From Bacteroidales bacterium (GTDB taxonomy: Bacteria > Bacteroidota > Bacteroidia > Bacteroidales > UBA4181), in NCBI GenBank assembly GCA_031265445.1, contig JAISCQ010000034.1:1-34615 (forward strand): 34,615 nt of DNA, read 5' to 3'. The notes beneath the pieces are model-generated. The model was not told the DNA's origin. It was given only the letters and a program-made list of their open reading frames with translations, and did no database searches. Made by a program: the position numbers and the translations under genes. Each line of letters opens with the position of its first letter. Positions within the stretch are counted from its first letter, which is position 1. Shown piece after piece: positions 27,152 through 34,615 of this stretch.

Positions 27152-27333
27152 ACTTAAAAACCTGTATAAACATGCATTATATACTTAAAATCTCAGCTTT
27201 ATCTGTTTTGATATTTGCGTCCTGCACGCAGTCAGCAGAATTTTCCGTCCTGGAGGAAGCATTCCTGAATCCTCCTGATGCTGCACGTCCCGGTGTATAC
27301 TGGTACTTCATGGATGGTTCCTGGAAGTATTAA
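27142..27333 (+). pseudogene. Truncated 5' duplicate of GH106 paralog 3
   Basis: It keeps the start, lipoprotein signal (LIFASC) and first ~35 mature residues of the gene at 28038, then diverges after YWYFMDG and stops five codons later. Bases 27146-27318 match 28045-28217 with only 2 mismatches. Its ATG overlaps the upstream hydrolase stop, which looks like the original operon junction. This suggests an insertion of ~726 bp split or duplicated the gene start. It may still be translated into a 63-residue lipopeptide. Confidence 0.85.
27146..27318 (+). repeat. 173-bp direct repeat, copy A
   Basis: 173 bp with 171 matches to 28045-28217 at an exact offset of 899 bp. It covers the signal-peptide coding part of the third GH106 gene. 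Near-identity indicates a recent duplication or gene conversion. Confidence 0.93.
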
Positions 27334-27337
27334 AATG

Positions 27338-27640
27338 AGATTTTCGACAATGTCAACAATTTGCGGACGACCGTCGGGAAGGTTTCGACAATGTCAACGG
27401 CTTGCGGACGACCGTCGGGAAGGTTTCGACAATGTCAACGGCTTGCGGACGACCGTCGGGGACGTTTCGACAAATTCGATAGACTGCGGACGACCGTCGG
27501 GAACGTTTCGACAATGTCAACGGCTTGCGGACGACCGTCGGGAAGATTTCGACAATGTCGACGGACTGCGGACGACCGTCGGGAAGATTTCGACAATGTC
27601 GACGGACCGCGGACGACCGTCGGGAACGTTTCTACAATGT
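27338..27640 (+). repeat. 41-bp minisatellite, 7-8 units
   Basis: The phase marker TTTCGAC (TTTCTAC in the last unit) recurs at 27342, 27383, 27424, 27465, 27506, 27547, 27588 and 27629, exactly 41 bp apart. The most conserved core is GCGGACGACCGTCGGGAA, which contains the small inverted repeat GACG-AC-CGTC. Because 41 is not a multiple of three, each unit changes frame, yet no + strand stop occurs in any frame. I treat the ORFs across it as spurious. There are no spacers, so it is not a CRISPR. Confidence 0.93.
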
Positions 27641-27695
27641 AGAAGCCGAAGTGTGAAGAAAAAATGATTGTTATAAAAATAAAATTTAAAAATAG

Positions 27696-28031
27696 ATGAT
27701 GATGAGTAAGGAAATTTTAACTTACAAAGGAGTATTTCAGCGTTTGACCGTTTCGCAGAATTTGCAGATACTGCATGCTATCCATACGGATGTTCAAGCT
27801 TATGCGATGAGAGCGCCGAACATTCAGCCCGTATTTGAGACCTTCGGTACGGAACTTTCGAATCTCGACAGCTTTTTCAGGAAAAATTCAAAAGCCTTTG
27901 AAACGGAAAATACTGTTAAAAAGGATGCCGCCCGCGACTTCACTGTTCGCGCCGTCATTGCCAAAGCGCAGTATCACTGCGATTTTGCCATGACCGGCGG
28001 AAAAGACGGGGAAACGGAAACACAGGAGTAA
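27696..28031 (+). CDS. Small protein resembling the N-terminal half of DUF6261 proteins
   Basis: A 111-residue cytoplasmic-looking, helical and charged protein. There are three consecutive ATGs (27696, 27699, 27702). The pattern YKGVFQRLTVSQNL, then VFETFGTELSNLDSFFR, then DAARDFTVRAVI resembles the helical DUF6261 family, multi-copy in Bacteroidales and usually about twice as long. That match is from memory and weak. It lies between the 41-bp minisatellite and the third GH106 gene, whose ATG is 6 nt after this stop. It is unlike its neighbours (not exported, no hydrolase motif), consistent with having arrived with the minisatellite. Confidence 0.5.
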   Translation: MMMSKEILTYKGVFQRLTVSQNLQILHAIHTDVQAYAMRAPNIQPVFETFGTELSNLDSFFRKNSKAFETENTVKKDAARDFTVRAVIAKAQYHCDFAMTGGKDGETETQE

Positions 28032-28037
28032 AATCAG

Positions 28038-31000
28038 ATGAAAAAATTAAACTTAAAAACCTGTATACACATGCATTATATACTTAAAATCTCAGCTTTA
28101 TCTGTTTTGATATTTGCGTCCTGCACGCAGTCGGCAGAATTTTCCGTCCTGGAGGAAGCATTCCTGAATCCTCCTGATGCTGCACGTCCCGGTGTATACT
28201 GGTACTTCATGGATGGTAATCTGTCGAAGGACGGGATGACAAAAGACCTCGAATCGATGCAGAAAGCCGGAATCGGTAATCTGGTATATCTGGAAATCAA
28301 TGGAGGCATACCACGTGGAAAAGTAGATTTCCTGACTGATGAATGGAATGATCTGTTTGGGTATGCCGTGTCGGAGAGCGAGCGGTTAGGAATAGACATT
28401 ACCCTGGGTGTCGGCCCGGGATGGACAGGCAGTGGAGGCCCATGGGTGAACGCCGCAGCCTCCATGCAGCACCTGGTATTTTCATCAACAACTGTTAACG
28501 GAGGTAAAAAACAACACATCCGGCTGTCAAAACCCGAGCCCAAACTTCCGTTTTTTGGTGAAAGGGCATTCACACCCCAGGTAAAAGAACAGTGGGAAGG
28601 TTTTTATGAAGACGTTGCCGTCCTTGCTTTTCCGGCAGGAAGATCGGAAATAGGCCGGGAAAAAACCGAAGGCAAACAGTACATGGAGCTGACCCGTATC
28701 GAAGAAGAGGCGCTGTATTACCGCAAGCCATACAGCTCGGTTCCCCATGTAAAAGCATACCTTCCTACCATAATAAACTATGCCGCTCAGCCCGGCGACA
28801 AGCCGGTGGCTAAAAGCGAAATCATTGACCTTACCGCCCGTTTGCAGGCCGACGGATCGCTCGAGTGGGATGTACCTCCCGGAAAATATACCGTTATGCG
28901 CTTCGGCAGCCGGAACAATGGCGCGGTATCACGTCCTGCGCCACTGCCTGGAGTTGGCCTGGAATGTGACAAATTCGATACTGTCGCCCTGAATGCACAC
29001 CTCGATTATTTTCCCGGAAATTTATTGAAACATATAGGCTTCACAAAGGCAAAACCATCAGGCGGCCTGCGTATGTTGCATATGGACAGTTGGGAAATGG
29101 GCGCACAAAACTGGACTCAGCGCTTTCGCGAGGAATTTGCCAGCCGGCGGGGATACGATCCTCTGCCGTTCTACCCCGTATATGCGGGAAAAATGGTGGA
29201 AAGCCGGGAAATAAGCGAACGCTTTCTCTGGGACTTGCGGCAAACAGCACAGGAACTCGTACTGGAAAACCATGCAGGACACATCAAACGTTACGCACAT
29301 AGACGCGGCCTGGGGCTTTCCATCGAACCCTACGATATGAATCCCACATCCGACCTCGAACTGGCCGCCGTAGCCGATATGCCGATGTGTGAATTCTGGG
29401 GTGCAGGCGGGCACAATACATCATTCAGCGTCATGGAAGGAACCTCGGCCGCACATATCACCGGCCAGCCTGTTGTACCTGCCGAAGCTTTTACATCGCG
29501 CGACAGGTGGGAGCAGCATCCTGCTTCCATGAAAAACCGGAACGACTGGGCTTTTGCTTCCGGGATCAACCGACTGGTTTACCATACCTTCCAGCATCAG
29601 CCATTAGATGACAAATATCGCCCGGGGATGACCATGGGACCCTATGGCGTTCAATGGAACAGGCATCAGACCTGGTGGCCTATGGCCGATGCCTATCACC
29701 GGTATGTATCGCGCAGCCAGTTCATGCTACAGCAGGGACGAACCGTTGCCGATATACTCTACCTTATCCCCGAAGGAGCGCCTCATGTATTCCGTGCTCC
29801 TGCTTCTGCTCTTGACGGCGAACTCCCTGAACTGCCCGACCGTAAAGGATATAACTTTGATGCCTGTCCTACAAGCCTGTTATATTCGGCAACAGTAAAA
29901 GATGATTGTATTGTATTTCCCGGTGGAGCTACATACCGGATGATGGTACTTCCCGATATCGAAACCATGACTCCGCAGTTATTGGGAAAAATAAAGGAAC
30001 TGATATACAGCGGTGCAACAGTTGTCGGGGTTCCGCCGAAAAAATCACCCAGTTTAGTCGATTATCCGGCCTGTGACGAACAGTTAAAAAAACTTGTGAA
30101 TGAAATATGGGGTGGTTTTGATGCTCCCGAAAGGCAGGAAAGTCGTACATCGGGCAAAGGTAAAATTATCTGGAGCGCCGATATGCGCACCAATGCGGAA
30201 AACCTGTACCCCAGCTACAGTATCACGGCAAATATCCTTTCGGGGATGGGTATTCCCGAAGATTTCCGTACTGATGCACCGGTACGGTATACCCACCGTA
30301 CAATGGACGGTTGCGATATTTATTTTGCAGCCAGCCGGAGCGCCGAAAACATAACAGCCGGCTGTACATTCCGTATTTCGGGGAAAAAGCCGGAACTGTG
30401 GGATCCCATCAGCGGAACAGTCAGGGAAATGCCCGAATATACCGCCGGCAACGGACAGGTCAATCTCATGATTCCTTTTGAACCGCACCAGAGCTACTTT
30501 ATCGTATTCCGCAAAAAAGGCAGTCCCTCTTCCGGAGGTAAAAACTTCCCCGGGAAAAAAAAGGTAGCAACACTGGAAGCGCCCTGGCAGGTATCTTTCG
30601 ATCCGGCATGGGGCGGGCCCGAAAAAATTACTTTCGATCGTTTAACCGACTGGTCGCAGCACCCCGATCAGGGCATTAAATACTATTCGGGAACGGCTGT
30701 TTACCGGCAACAGTTTGACAAACCCGATACCAAAGCAAAAAGACTGATCCTCGATCTGGGTAATGTAAAGAACATGGCTCGCGTATCGCTCAACGGCAAA
30801 GAGCTTGGCGTGGTGTGGACGGCGCCCTGGCAGGTGGACATCACAGAAGCTGTTAAGAAAAAGGGAAATGAACTGAAAATAGAAGTAGTGAACCTATGGG
30901 CTAACCGGCTGATCGGCGATGAACAGTTACCCTGCGACGGAATAGAGGATGGCCGGTGGCCGGAATGGCTGCTCAACGGAATGCCGCGTACCGGCGGAAG

Positions 31001-31100
31001 GTATACATTTACCACCTGGCGCCATTATACCAAAGATTCGCCTTTACTGGAATCAGGATTACTGGGGCCGGTAACCATACTTGAATCAGCCGGCCGCTGA
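28038..31100 (+). CDS. GH106-family glycoside hydrolase, paralog 3
   Basis: 1020 residues with lipobox LIFASC. YWYFMDGNLSKDGMTKDLE and GPGWTGSGGPWV mark the GH106 N-terminal region. Putative catalytic Glu353 lies in MDSWEMGAQNW and Glu483 in EAFTS; CEFW has Glu452. The C-terminal GH2-like sandwich has SFDPAWGGP, DWSQHPDQGIKYYSG, LNGKELGVVWTAPWQ and NLWANRLIGDE, ending in SGLLGPVTI. The C-terminal layout (an insert before GRYTFTTW) is shared with the next gene, so these two look like the closest pair. Its first ~60 codons are duplicated upstream at 27142. It lacks its own visible promoter. Confidence 0.89.
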   Translation: MKKLNLKTCIHMHYILKISALSVLIFASCTQSAEFSVLEEAFLNPPDAARPGVYWYFMDGNLSKDGMTKDLESMQKAGIGNLVYLEINGGIPRGKVDFLTDEWNDLFGYAVSESERLGIDITLGVGPGWTGSGGPWVNAAASMQHLVFSSTTVNGGKKQHIRLSKPEPKLPFFGERAFTPQVKEQWEGFYEDVAVLAFPAGRSEIGREKTEGKQYMELTRIEEEALYYRKPYSSVPHVKAYLPTIINYAAQPGDKPVAKSEIIDLTARLQADGSLEWDVPPGKYTVMRFGSRNNGAVSRPAPLPGVGLECDKFDTVALNAHLDYFPGNLLKHIGFTKAKPSGGLRMLHMDSWEMGAQNWTQRFREEFASRRGYDPLPFYPVYAGKMVESREISERFLWDLRQTAQELVLENHAGHIKRYAHRRGLGLSIEPYDMNPTSDLELAAVADMPMCEFWGAGGHNTSFSVMEGTSAAHITGQPVVPAEAFTSRDRWEQHPASMKNRNDWAFASGINRLVYHTFQHQPLDDKYRPGMTMGPYGVQWNRHQTWWPMADAYHRYVSRSQFMLQQGRTVADILYLIPEGAPHVFRAPASALDGELPELPDRKGYNFDACPTSLLYSATVKDDCIVFPGGATYRMMVLPDIETMTPQLLGKIKELIYSGATVVGVPPKKSPSLVDYPACDEQLKKLVNEIWGGFDAPERQESRTSGKGKIIWSADMRTNAENLYPSYSITANILSGMGIPEDFRTDAPVRYTHRTMDGCDIYFAASRSAENITAGCTFRISGKKPELWDPISGTVREMPEYTAGNGQVNLMIPFEPHQSYFIVFRKKGSPSSGGKNFPGKKKVATLEAPWQVSFDPAWGGPEKITFDRLTDWSQHPDQGIKYYSGTAVYRQQFDKPDTKAKRLILDLGNVKNMARVSLNGKELGVVWTAPWQVDITEAVKKKGNELKIEVVNLWANRLIGDEQLPCDGIEDGRWPEWLLNGMPRTGGRYTFTTWRHYTKDSPLLESGLLGPVTILESAGR
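28045..28217 (+). repeat. 173-bp direct repeat, copy B
   Basis: Second copy of the signal-peptide-coding duplication (see 27146-27318), here continuous with the full gene body. Confidence 0.93.
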
Positions 31101-31140
31101 CAGGTTATTGTTATATGTCAAACACATCAATATAGATGAA

Positions 31141-34110
31141 ATGAAAAGTATCACATCCGGAATCTTCATATTTTTAATAAGCCTTTTGTGTTGCAGCGGA
31201 GCGTATGCATCATTCACACAAAAGCAGGACATACCGTCTGAAAAACGGAAGAGATTCTTCATCAATCCCCCGGCTGAATGCCGTCCGCATGTCCTTTGGC
31301 AATGGATGGGCGGAATGGTGAGCCGCGAAGGAATTGCCAAAGACCTGGAAGCTATGGCAGCGCAGGGGATCGGAGGGGCCATGATTATGGTAATGTCCGA
31401 CCAGCAGCCATGGCCCTACGTATATTCATTCCGCGATTACCCCGGAAAAGTAAAAGTATTGAGTGATGAATGGTTTGAACTCATGAATTTTGCCATTGGC
31501 GAGGCGGATCGGCTGGGCCTTGAAATAAGGATATTTGCCTGTACGGGTTGGAGTCACACAGGCGGTATATGGGTGCCGGCTGAAAAAAGCCTGAAACGGC
31601 TTTCATATTCTAAAAAAGAGGTAGAAGGCCCTGTTACATTCAATTCCGTATTGGAAAACGCATATATTCATCCTCCATACTACAAAATACCCGAATGGAG
31701 TAAAGACAACCGGAAAAAACCGGATCTGGGCGCTTATCACAGGGATATATCCGTATTGGCCGTACCGGTTACTCAACCCGGAGAAGCTGTCGACCCCGGT
31801 AAGATCGTCAATCTTACCGATAAAATGGATTCAAACGGCAGGCTGGTATGGAATGTTCCGGAAGGCAAATGGAATATATGGCGGATGGCTCTTGTAGCAT
31901 CCAACAGTCTTAATCATCCGGCAGATATAGAAACAGTGGGGCATGAAGTCGACCGGATGGATCCGGAAGCGATCAGGCTGGTTTTCGACAGTTTCGTCGG
32001 CAGAATCAGCCGCGAGGCCAAAGCCAAAGGATACGCCTCTTTCAGGGGTTTTGAAAACGACAGTTATGAAGCCGCCTATCAGGACTTTGGACATGACTTC
32101 ATTCCGGAATTTAAAAAAAGGCGCGGCTATGACTGTATGCTGTGGTTGCCCGCCTGGAAAGATCCACAGATGATTATAAAGAACAGGGAACTTACAGACC
32201 GGTTCCGGCAGGATATGCGCAAAACTGTCTCCGAACTGTATCAGGAGCGGTTTCATGGAAGCTTGCGGAAAATAGCCGATGAGAATAATCTGGAATGGTT
32301 GCTGGAGCCTTATTTCAGTATTCCTGTCGACTGGCAGTCCATTGCAGGCGTATCAAAATACCCGGGTGTAGAGTTCTGGGTAAAGTCACACCTTGATCAA
32401 TACGGCAAGGTACAGGGAACACCTTCCGAAATAATAGGAACCTCAATGGAAGCATCTTCCCTGTACGGCCGTAATGTAACCTGGGCTGAGGCTTTTACTG
32501 CCGAGGCTTTTCAGAGCGCATGGAGGAACGACCCGTGGGTGCTCAAATATGAAGCCGATTTTGCCTTGGCCAAAGGAGTAAATCAGTTTTACATTCATGG
32601 ATTCTACCACAATGCCTTTTCAGACGAATATCAGCCGGGTTTCACCATGGGTTACTTCGGTACGCAGTATTGCAGGCATCTTACATGGTGGCCCTTTGCC
32701 GGAGCATGGCACAGCTATCTGGCAAGGTGCGCTTACATGATGCAGGAAGGACTTCCGGTTGTCGACGCGCTGGTCTATCCTGCAAAAATGTCTGCAACGC
32801 CGATACTTATAGAAGGGCGTTATCGACAGATATACCTTACGGACGATGTGCTGATGGAAACACTCGGCGTTCGCGACGGTAAACTGGTATTGCCGCATGG
32901 CGCCGAATTTCATGCCCTGATATTAAATCAGGAAGAACGTTTAAGACCCGAGGCGCTGGAAAAAATACGCGACCTTGTTTCTCAGGGAGCAACCCTGATC
33001 GGTAATCCTGCACCCGTTCAATCTTCAAGTATGGAAAATTATCCGGAGAGTGACGTTAAGTTACGAAAACTCGTTTCCGAATTATGGAATGGACTGACTT
33101 CAAATGTTGCTTCCAGCGCTCAGTTCGGCAAAGGCAGGGTAATTTCCGGAATGTCGGTGGATATGGCTATGGAAATGATCATGGGGCTTCCCCAGCTCTG
33201 CTTTCAGTCGGCAGGGGACTCGTGGGACGTAAAAGATATGCTTTACCGGCAGCGCAAGCTCGCCAGCGGAGAAAGCTATTTCGTATGCCATCGCGGCGAT
33301 AAAAAGATAAAAGCAAATATTAACATCGGCTGGAACGGCCTTCAGCCGGAATGGTGGGATGCAGTAAGGGGAACAACACGCGACCTGGCTGAATATACGA
33401 TTACGGACGGACGTATTGTGATCCCCGTTGAAATGAATCCCCGCGAAAGTGGATTTATTGTTTTTACAGAACCTGTTTCACAGAAAAAAGTAAGGACGCC
33501 TGATTTCCCGGAAGAAAAAATCGTACAGCAAATTGAGGGATCATGGGAAGTTAATTTTGATCCGCGCTGGGGAGGCCCTGCCCGTGTTATTTTCGATAAA
33601 CTGCATGACTGGGCCGAAAATCCCGACCAGGGAATTAGATATTATTCCGGAACGGCTAAATATAAAATCTCATTTGATGCCGCAGATATTTCTGCATCCC
33701 TGCTCGACCTGGGTACGGTAAGGAATATGGCACGGATAACGCTTAATGGTAAAGACCTGGGAGTTGTATGGTGTGCTCCGTGGCAGGCCTCTATTCCCAA
33801 AGGCGTGCTCAAAAAGAAGGGAAATATCCTCGAAATAGAAGCTGTCAATACCTGGGCAAACAGAATGATTGGTGATGAACAGCAACCCGATGATGCCGAA
33901 TACATAAATCCGGGCACTCCGGCAAATCGTCCGGGTGGATACGATACGCATACAAAGGGTTACGGGCTCAAAGATTTGCCGGACTGGTTTGTCAACAGCG
34001 AACAGCGTCCGTCGAAGGGCAGGTATACATTTACGTCCTGGAAATTCTATGACAAAGAATCACCTTTACAGCAATCGGGTCTGATCGGGCCGGTTACCCT
34101 GAAAAAATAA
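31141..34110 (+). CDS. GH106-family glycoside hydrolase, paralog 4
   Basis: I start at ATG 31141 (or the in-frame ATG 31135) because a signal peptide follows at once (GIFIFLISLLCCSGAYAS). An in-frame TTG at 31081 would add an unlikely leader overlapping the previous gene. 989 residues. GH106 features are WQWMGGMVSREGIAKDLEAM and CTGWSHTGGIWVP. The first putative catalytic site reads NDSYE (Glu310), with Tyr in place of the Trp found in the other three. The second is EAFTA (Glu450), and VEFW has Glu411. Residues ~397-450 (VEFWVKSHLDQYG to WAEAFT) diverge most from the paralogs. The C-terminal GH2-like domain has WANRMIGDE. It ends the operon. Confidence 0.86.
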   Translation: MKSITSGIFIFLISLLCCSGAYASFTQKQDIPSEKRKRFFINPPAECRPHVLWQWMGGMVSREGIAKDLEAMAAQGIGGAMIMVMSDQQPWPYVYSFRDYPGKVKVLSDEWFELMNFAIGEADRLGLEIRIFACTGWSHTGGIWVPAEKSLKRLSYSKKEVEGPVTFNSVLENAYIHPPYYKIPEWSKDNRKKPDLGAYHRDISVLAVPVTQPGEAVDPGKIVNLTDKMDSNGRLVWNVPEGKWNIWRMALVASNSLNHPADIETVGHEVDRMDPEAIRLVFDSFVGRISREAKAKGYASFRGFENDSYEAAYQDFGHDFIPEFKKRRGYDCMLWLPAWKDPQMIIKNRELTDRFRQDMRKTVSELYQERFHGSLRKIADENNLEWLLEPYFSIPVDWQSIAGVSKYPGVEFWVKSHLDQYGKVQGTPSEIIGTSMEASSLYGRNVTWAEAFTAEAFQSAWRNDPWVLKYEADFALAKGVNQFYIHGFYHNAFSDEYQPGFTMGYFGTQYCRHLTWWPFAGAWHSYLARCAYMMQEGLPVVDALVYPAKMSATPILIEGRYRQIYLTDDVLMETLGVRDGKLVLPHGAEFHALILNQEERLRPEALEKIRDLVSQGATLIGNPAPVQSSSMENYPESDVKLRKLVSELWNGLTSNVASSAQFGKGRVISGMSVDMAMEMIMGLPQLCFQSAGDSWDVKDMLYRQRKLASGESYFVCHRGDKKIKANINIGWNGLQPEWWDAVRGTTRDLAEYTITDGRIVIPVEMNPRESGFIVFTEPVSQKKVRTPDFPEEKIVQQIEGSWEVNFDPRWGGPARVIFDKLHDWAENPDQGIRYYSGTAKYKISFDAADISASLLDLGTVRNMARITLNGKDLGVVWCAPWQASIPKGVLKKKGNILEIEAVNTWANRMIGDEQQPDDAEYINPGTPANRPGGYDTHTKGYGLKDLPDWFVNSEQRPSKGRYTFTSWKFYDKESPLQQSGLIGPVTLKK

Positions 34111-34615
34111 CTAACTTTAATAACACCGTCGACCTGTCAGGTCGCGTCGATCGCGCCGTTGAGCCGAATTTTCATAACCGCAGGTCGCGACCTGCGGAAA
34201 GGAGATGTCTCGCGGAGGAGAGACGCGTCTTCCGCAAGCTTCGCTTCGCTTGCATGCGCCGTTGAGCCCCGTTGAGCGGCATTTACCTTACGGTGAGATC
34301 GCTTCGCTAAGTTGTAATGCCGCTCGGAACACGAGGCAATTTGTAATTGCCTGCGGTGAGAACGCGTGGGAATAGCGCCCGACCTGACAGGGTCGGCAGA
34401 CCTGTCAGGGTCAAAAGGGTCGTCAGGGTCAAATCCGCAATTGAACGCTGTTGATGCACGCGGATTTCAGGCAAAGATGCAGGGTTTCGTCCATATATGC
34501 AGGGTTAAGCGGCAATTCCCCTACGATTAGAAATCGTTGATTAAATGAATTTAACTGATACGTGCTACAACCGTTTCTAATGAACTTGTTTTTACGAAAA
34601 ATATGGTTGTAATAA
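34111..34615 (+). repeat. Gene-free zone dense in inverted repeats
   Basis: No ORF with coding character. Palindromes seen: GACCTG-T-CAGGTC (34131-34143), the perfect CCGCAGGTCG/CGACCTGCGG (34178-34197), GCGGCATT/AATGCCGC (34276-34283 with 34316-34323), AGGCAATT-TGT-AATTGCCT (34334-34352) and AAATCCGC/GCGGATTT (34431-34438 with 34460-34467). Others are ACGATT-AGA-AATCGT and TACAACC/GGTTGTA near the end. Short direct motifs GTCAGGGTC and ATGCAGGGTT recur. GCTTCGCTAAGTTG at 34301-34314 is the reverse complement of a 14-mer in both 246-bp repeats. It resembles composite REP-type intergenic repeats. No T-rich terminator is obvious. Confidence 0.75.

Noticed and set aside
27278-27667. Arg-rich ORFs across the 41-bp minisatellite
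   Set aside because: The unit length changes frame every copy and the translation simply cycles through the three frames of one repeat.
31081-31140. TTG start for GH106 paralog 4
   Set aside because: It would overlap the previous gene and put ~20 residues before a clean signal peptide starting at 31141.

Overview
The window looks like a chromosomal segment of a Bacteroidota bacterium, most likely Bacteroidales. The evidence is a SusC/SusD pair with a FecI-type sigma factor and FecR anti-sigma factor, several Bacteroidota-style lipoprotein signals, TAnnTTTG-type -7 promoter boxes and an outer-membrane-rich gene content. Every gene I can support is on the + strand. The species cannot be named from the sequence.

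Region 1 (1-5578) resembles the tail of a polymorphic-toxin locus. The first gene is the 3' end of a protein carrying a TIGR02594/CHAP-like amidase tip, followed by a secreted putative immunity protein. A ~246-bp element follows. Next come an orphan toxin fragment (a HExxH metallopeptidase-like pretoxin part plus a different Cys/His tip, split by a frameshift in a TA tract) and a second secreted putative immunity protein. A second copy of the ~246-bp element then runs into a 21-bp minisatellite of about 19 units.

Region 2 (5579-11303) is a tightly coupled three-gene operon: a lipoprotein, a five-FN3 exported protein and an outer-membrane beta-barrel, joined by two ATGA overlaps. Its function is unknown.

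Region 3 (11304-18592) holds a 67-nt (AG)n microsatellite inside a small ORF with its own promoter. After it come an ECF sigma factor with a good promoter, FecR, a SusC-type TonB-dependent transporter with an STN domain, SusD, and a strong rho-independent terminator. Together they form a trans-envelope-regulated glycan uptake system.

Region 4 (18600-34110) is the catabolic arm of the same polysaccharide utilisation locus. It has four divergent GH106-type (alpha-L-rhamnosidase family) proteins and one unclassified six-hairpin glycosidase-like lipoprotein, all exported. A rhamnose-rich glycan such as rhamnogalacturonan is a reasonable but unproven substrate. Between the second and third GH106 genes the start of the third gene is duplicated (173 bp, 2 mismatches). 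The copies flank a 41-bp minisatellite and a small DUF6261-like ORF.

Region 5 (34111-34615) has no gene but is packed with inverted repeats. One of its 14-mers is shared with the 246-bp elements 30 kb away. A recurring theme is repeat-driven plasticity: two minisatellites, two dinucleotide tracts placed to shift reading frames, and two large direct duplications.
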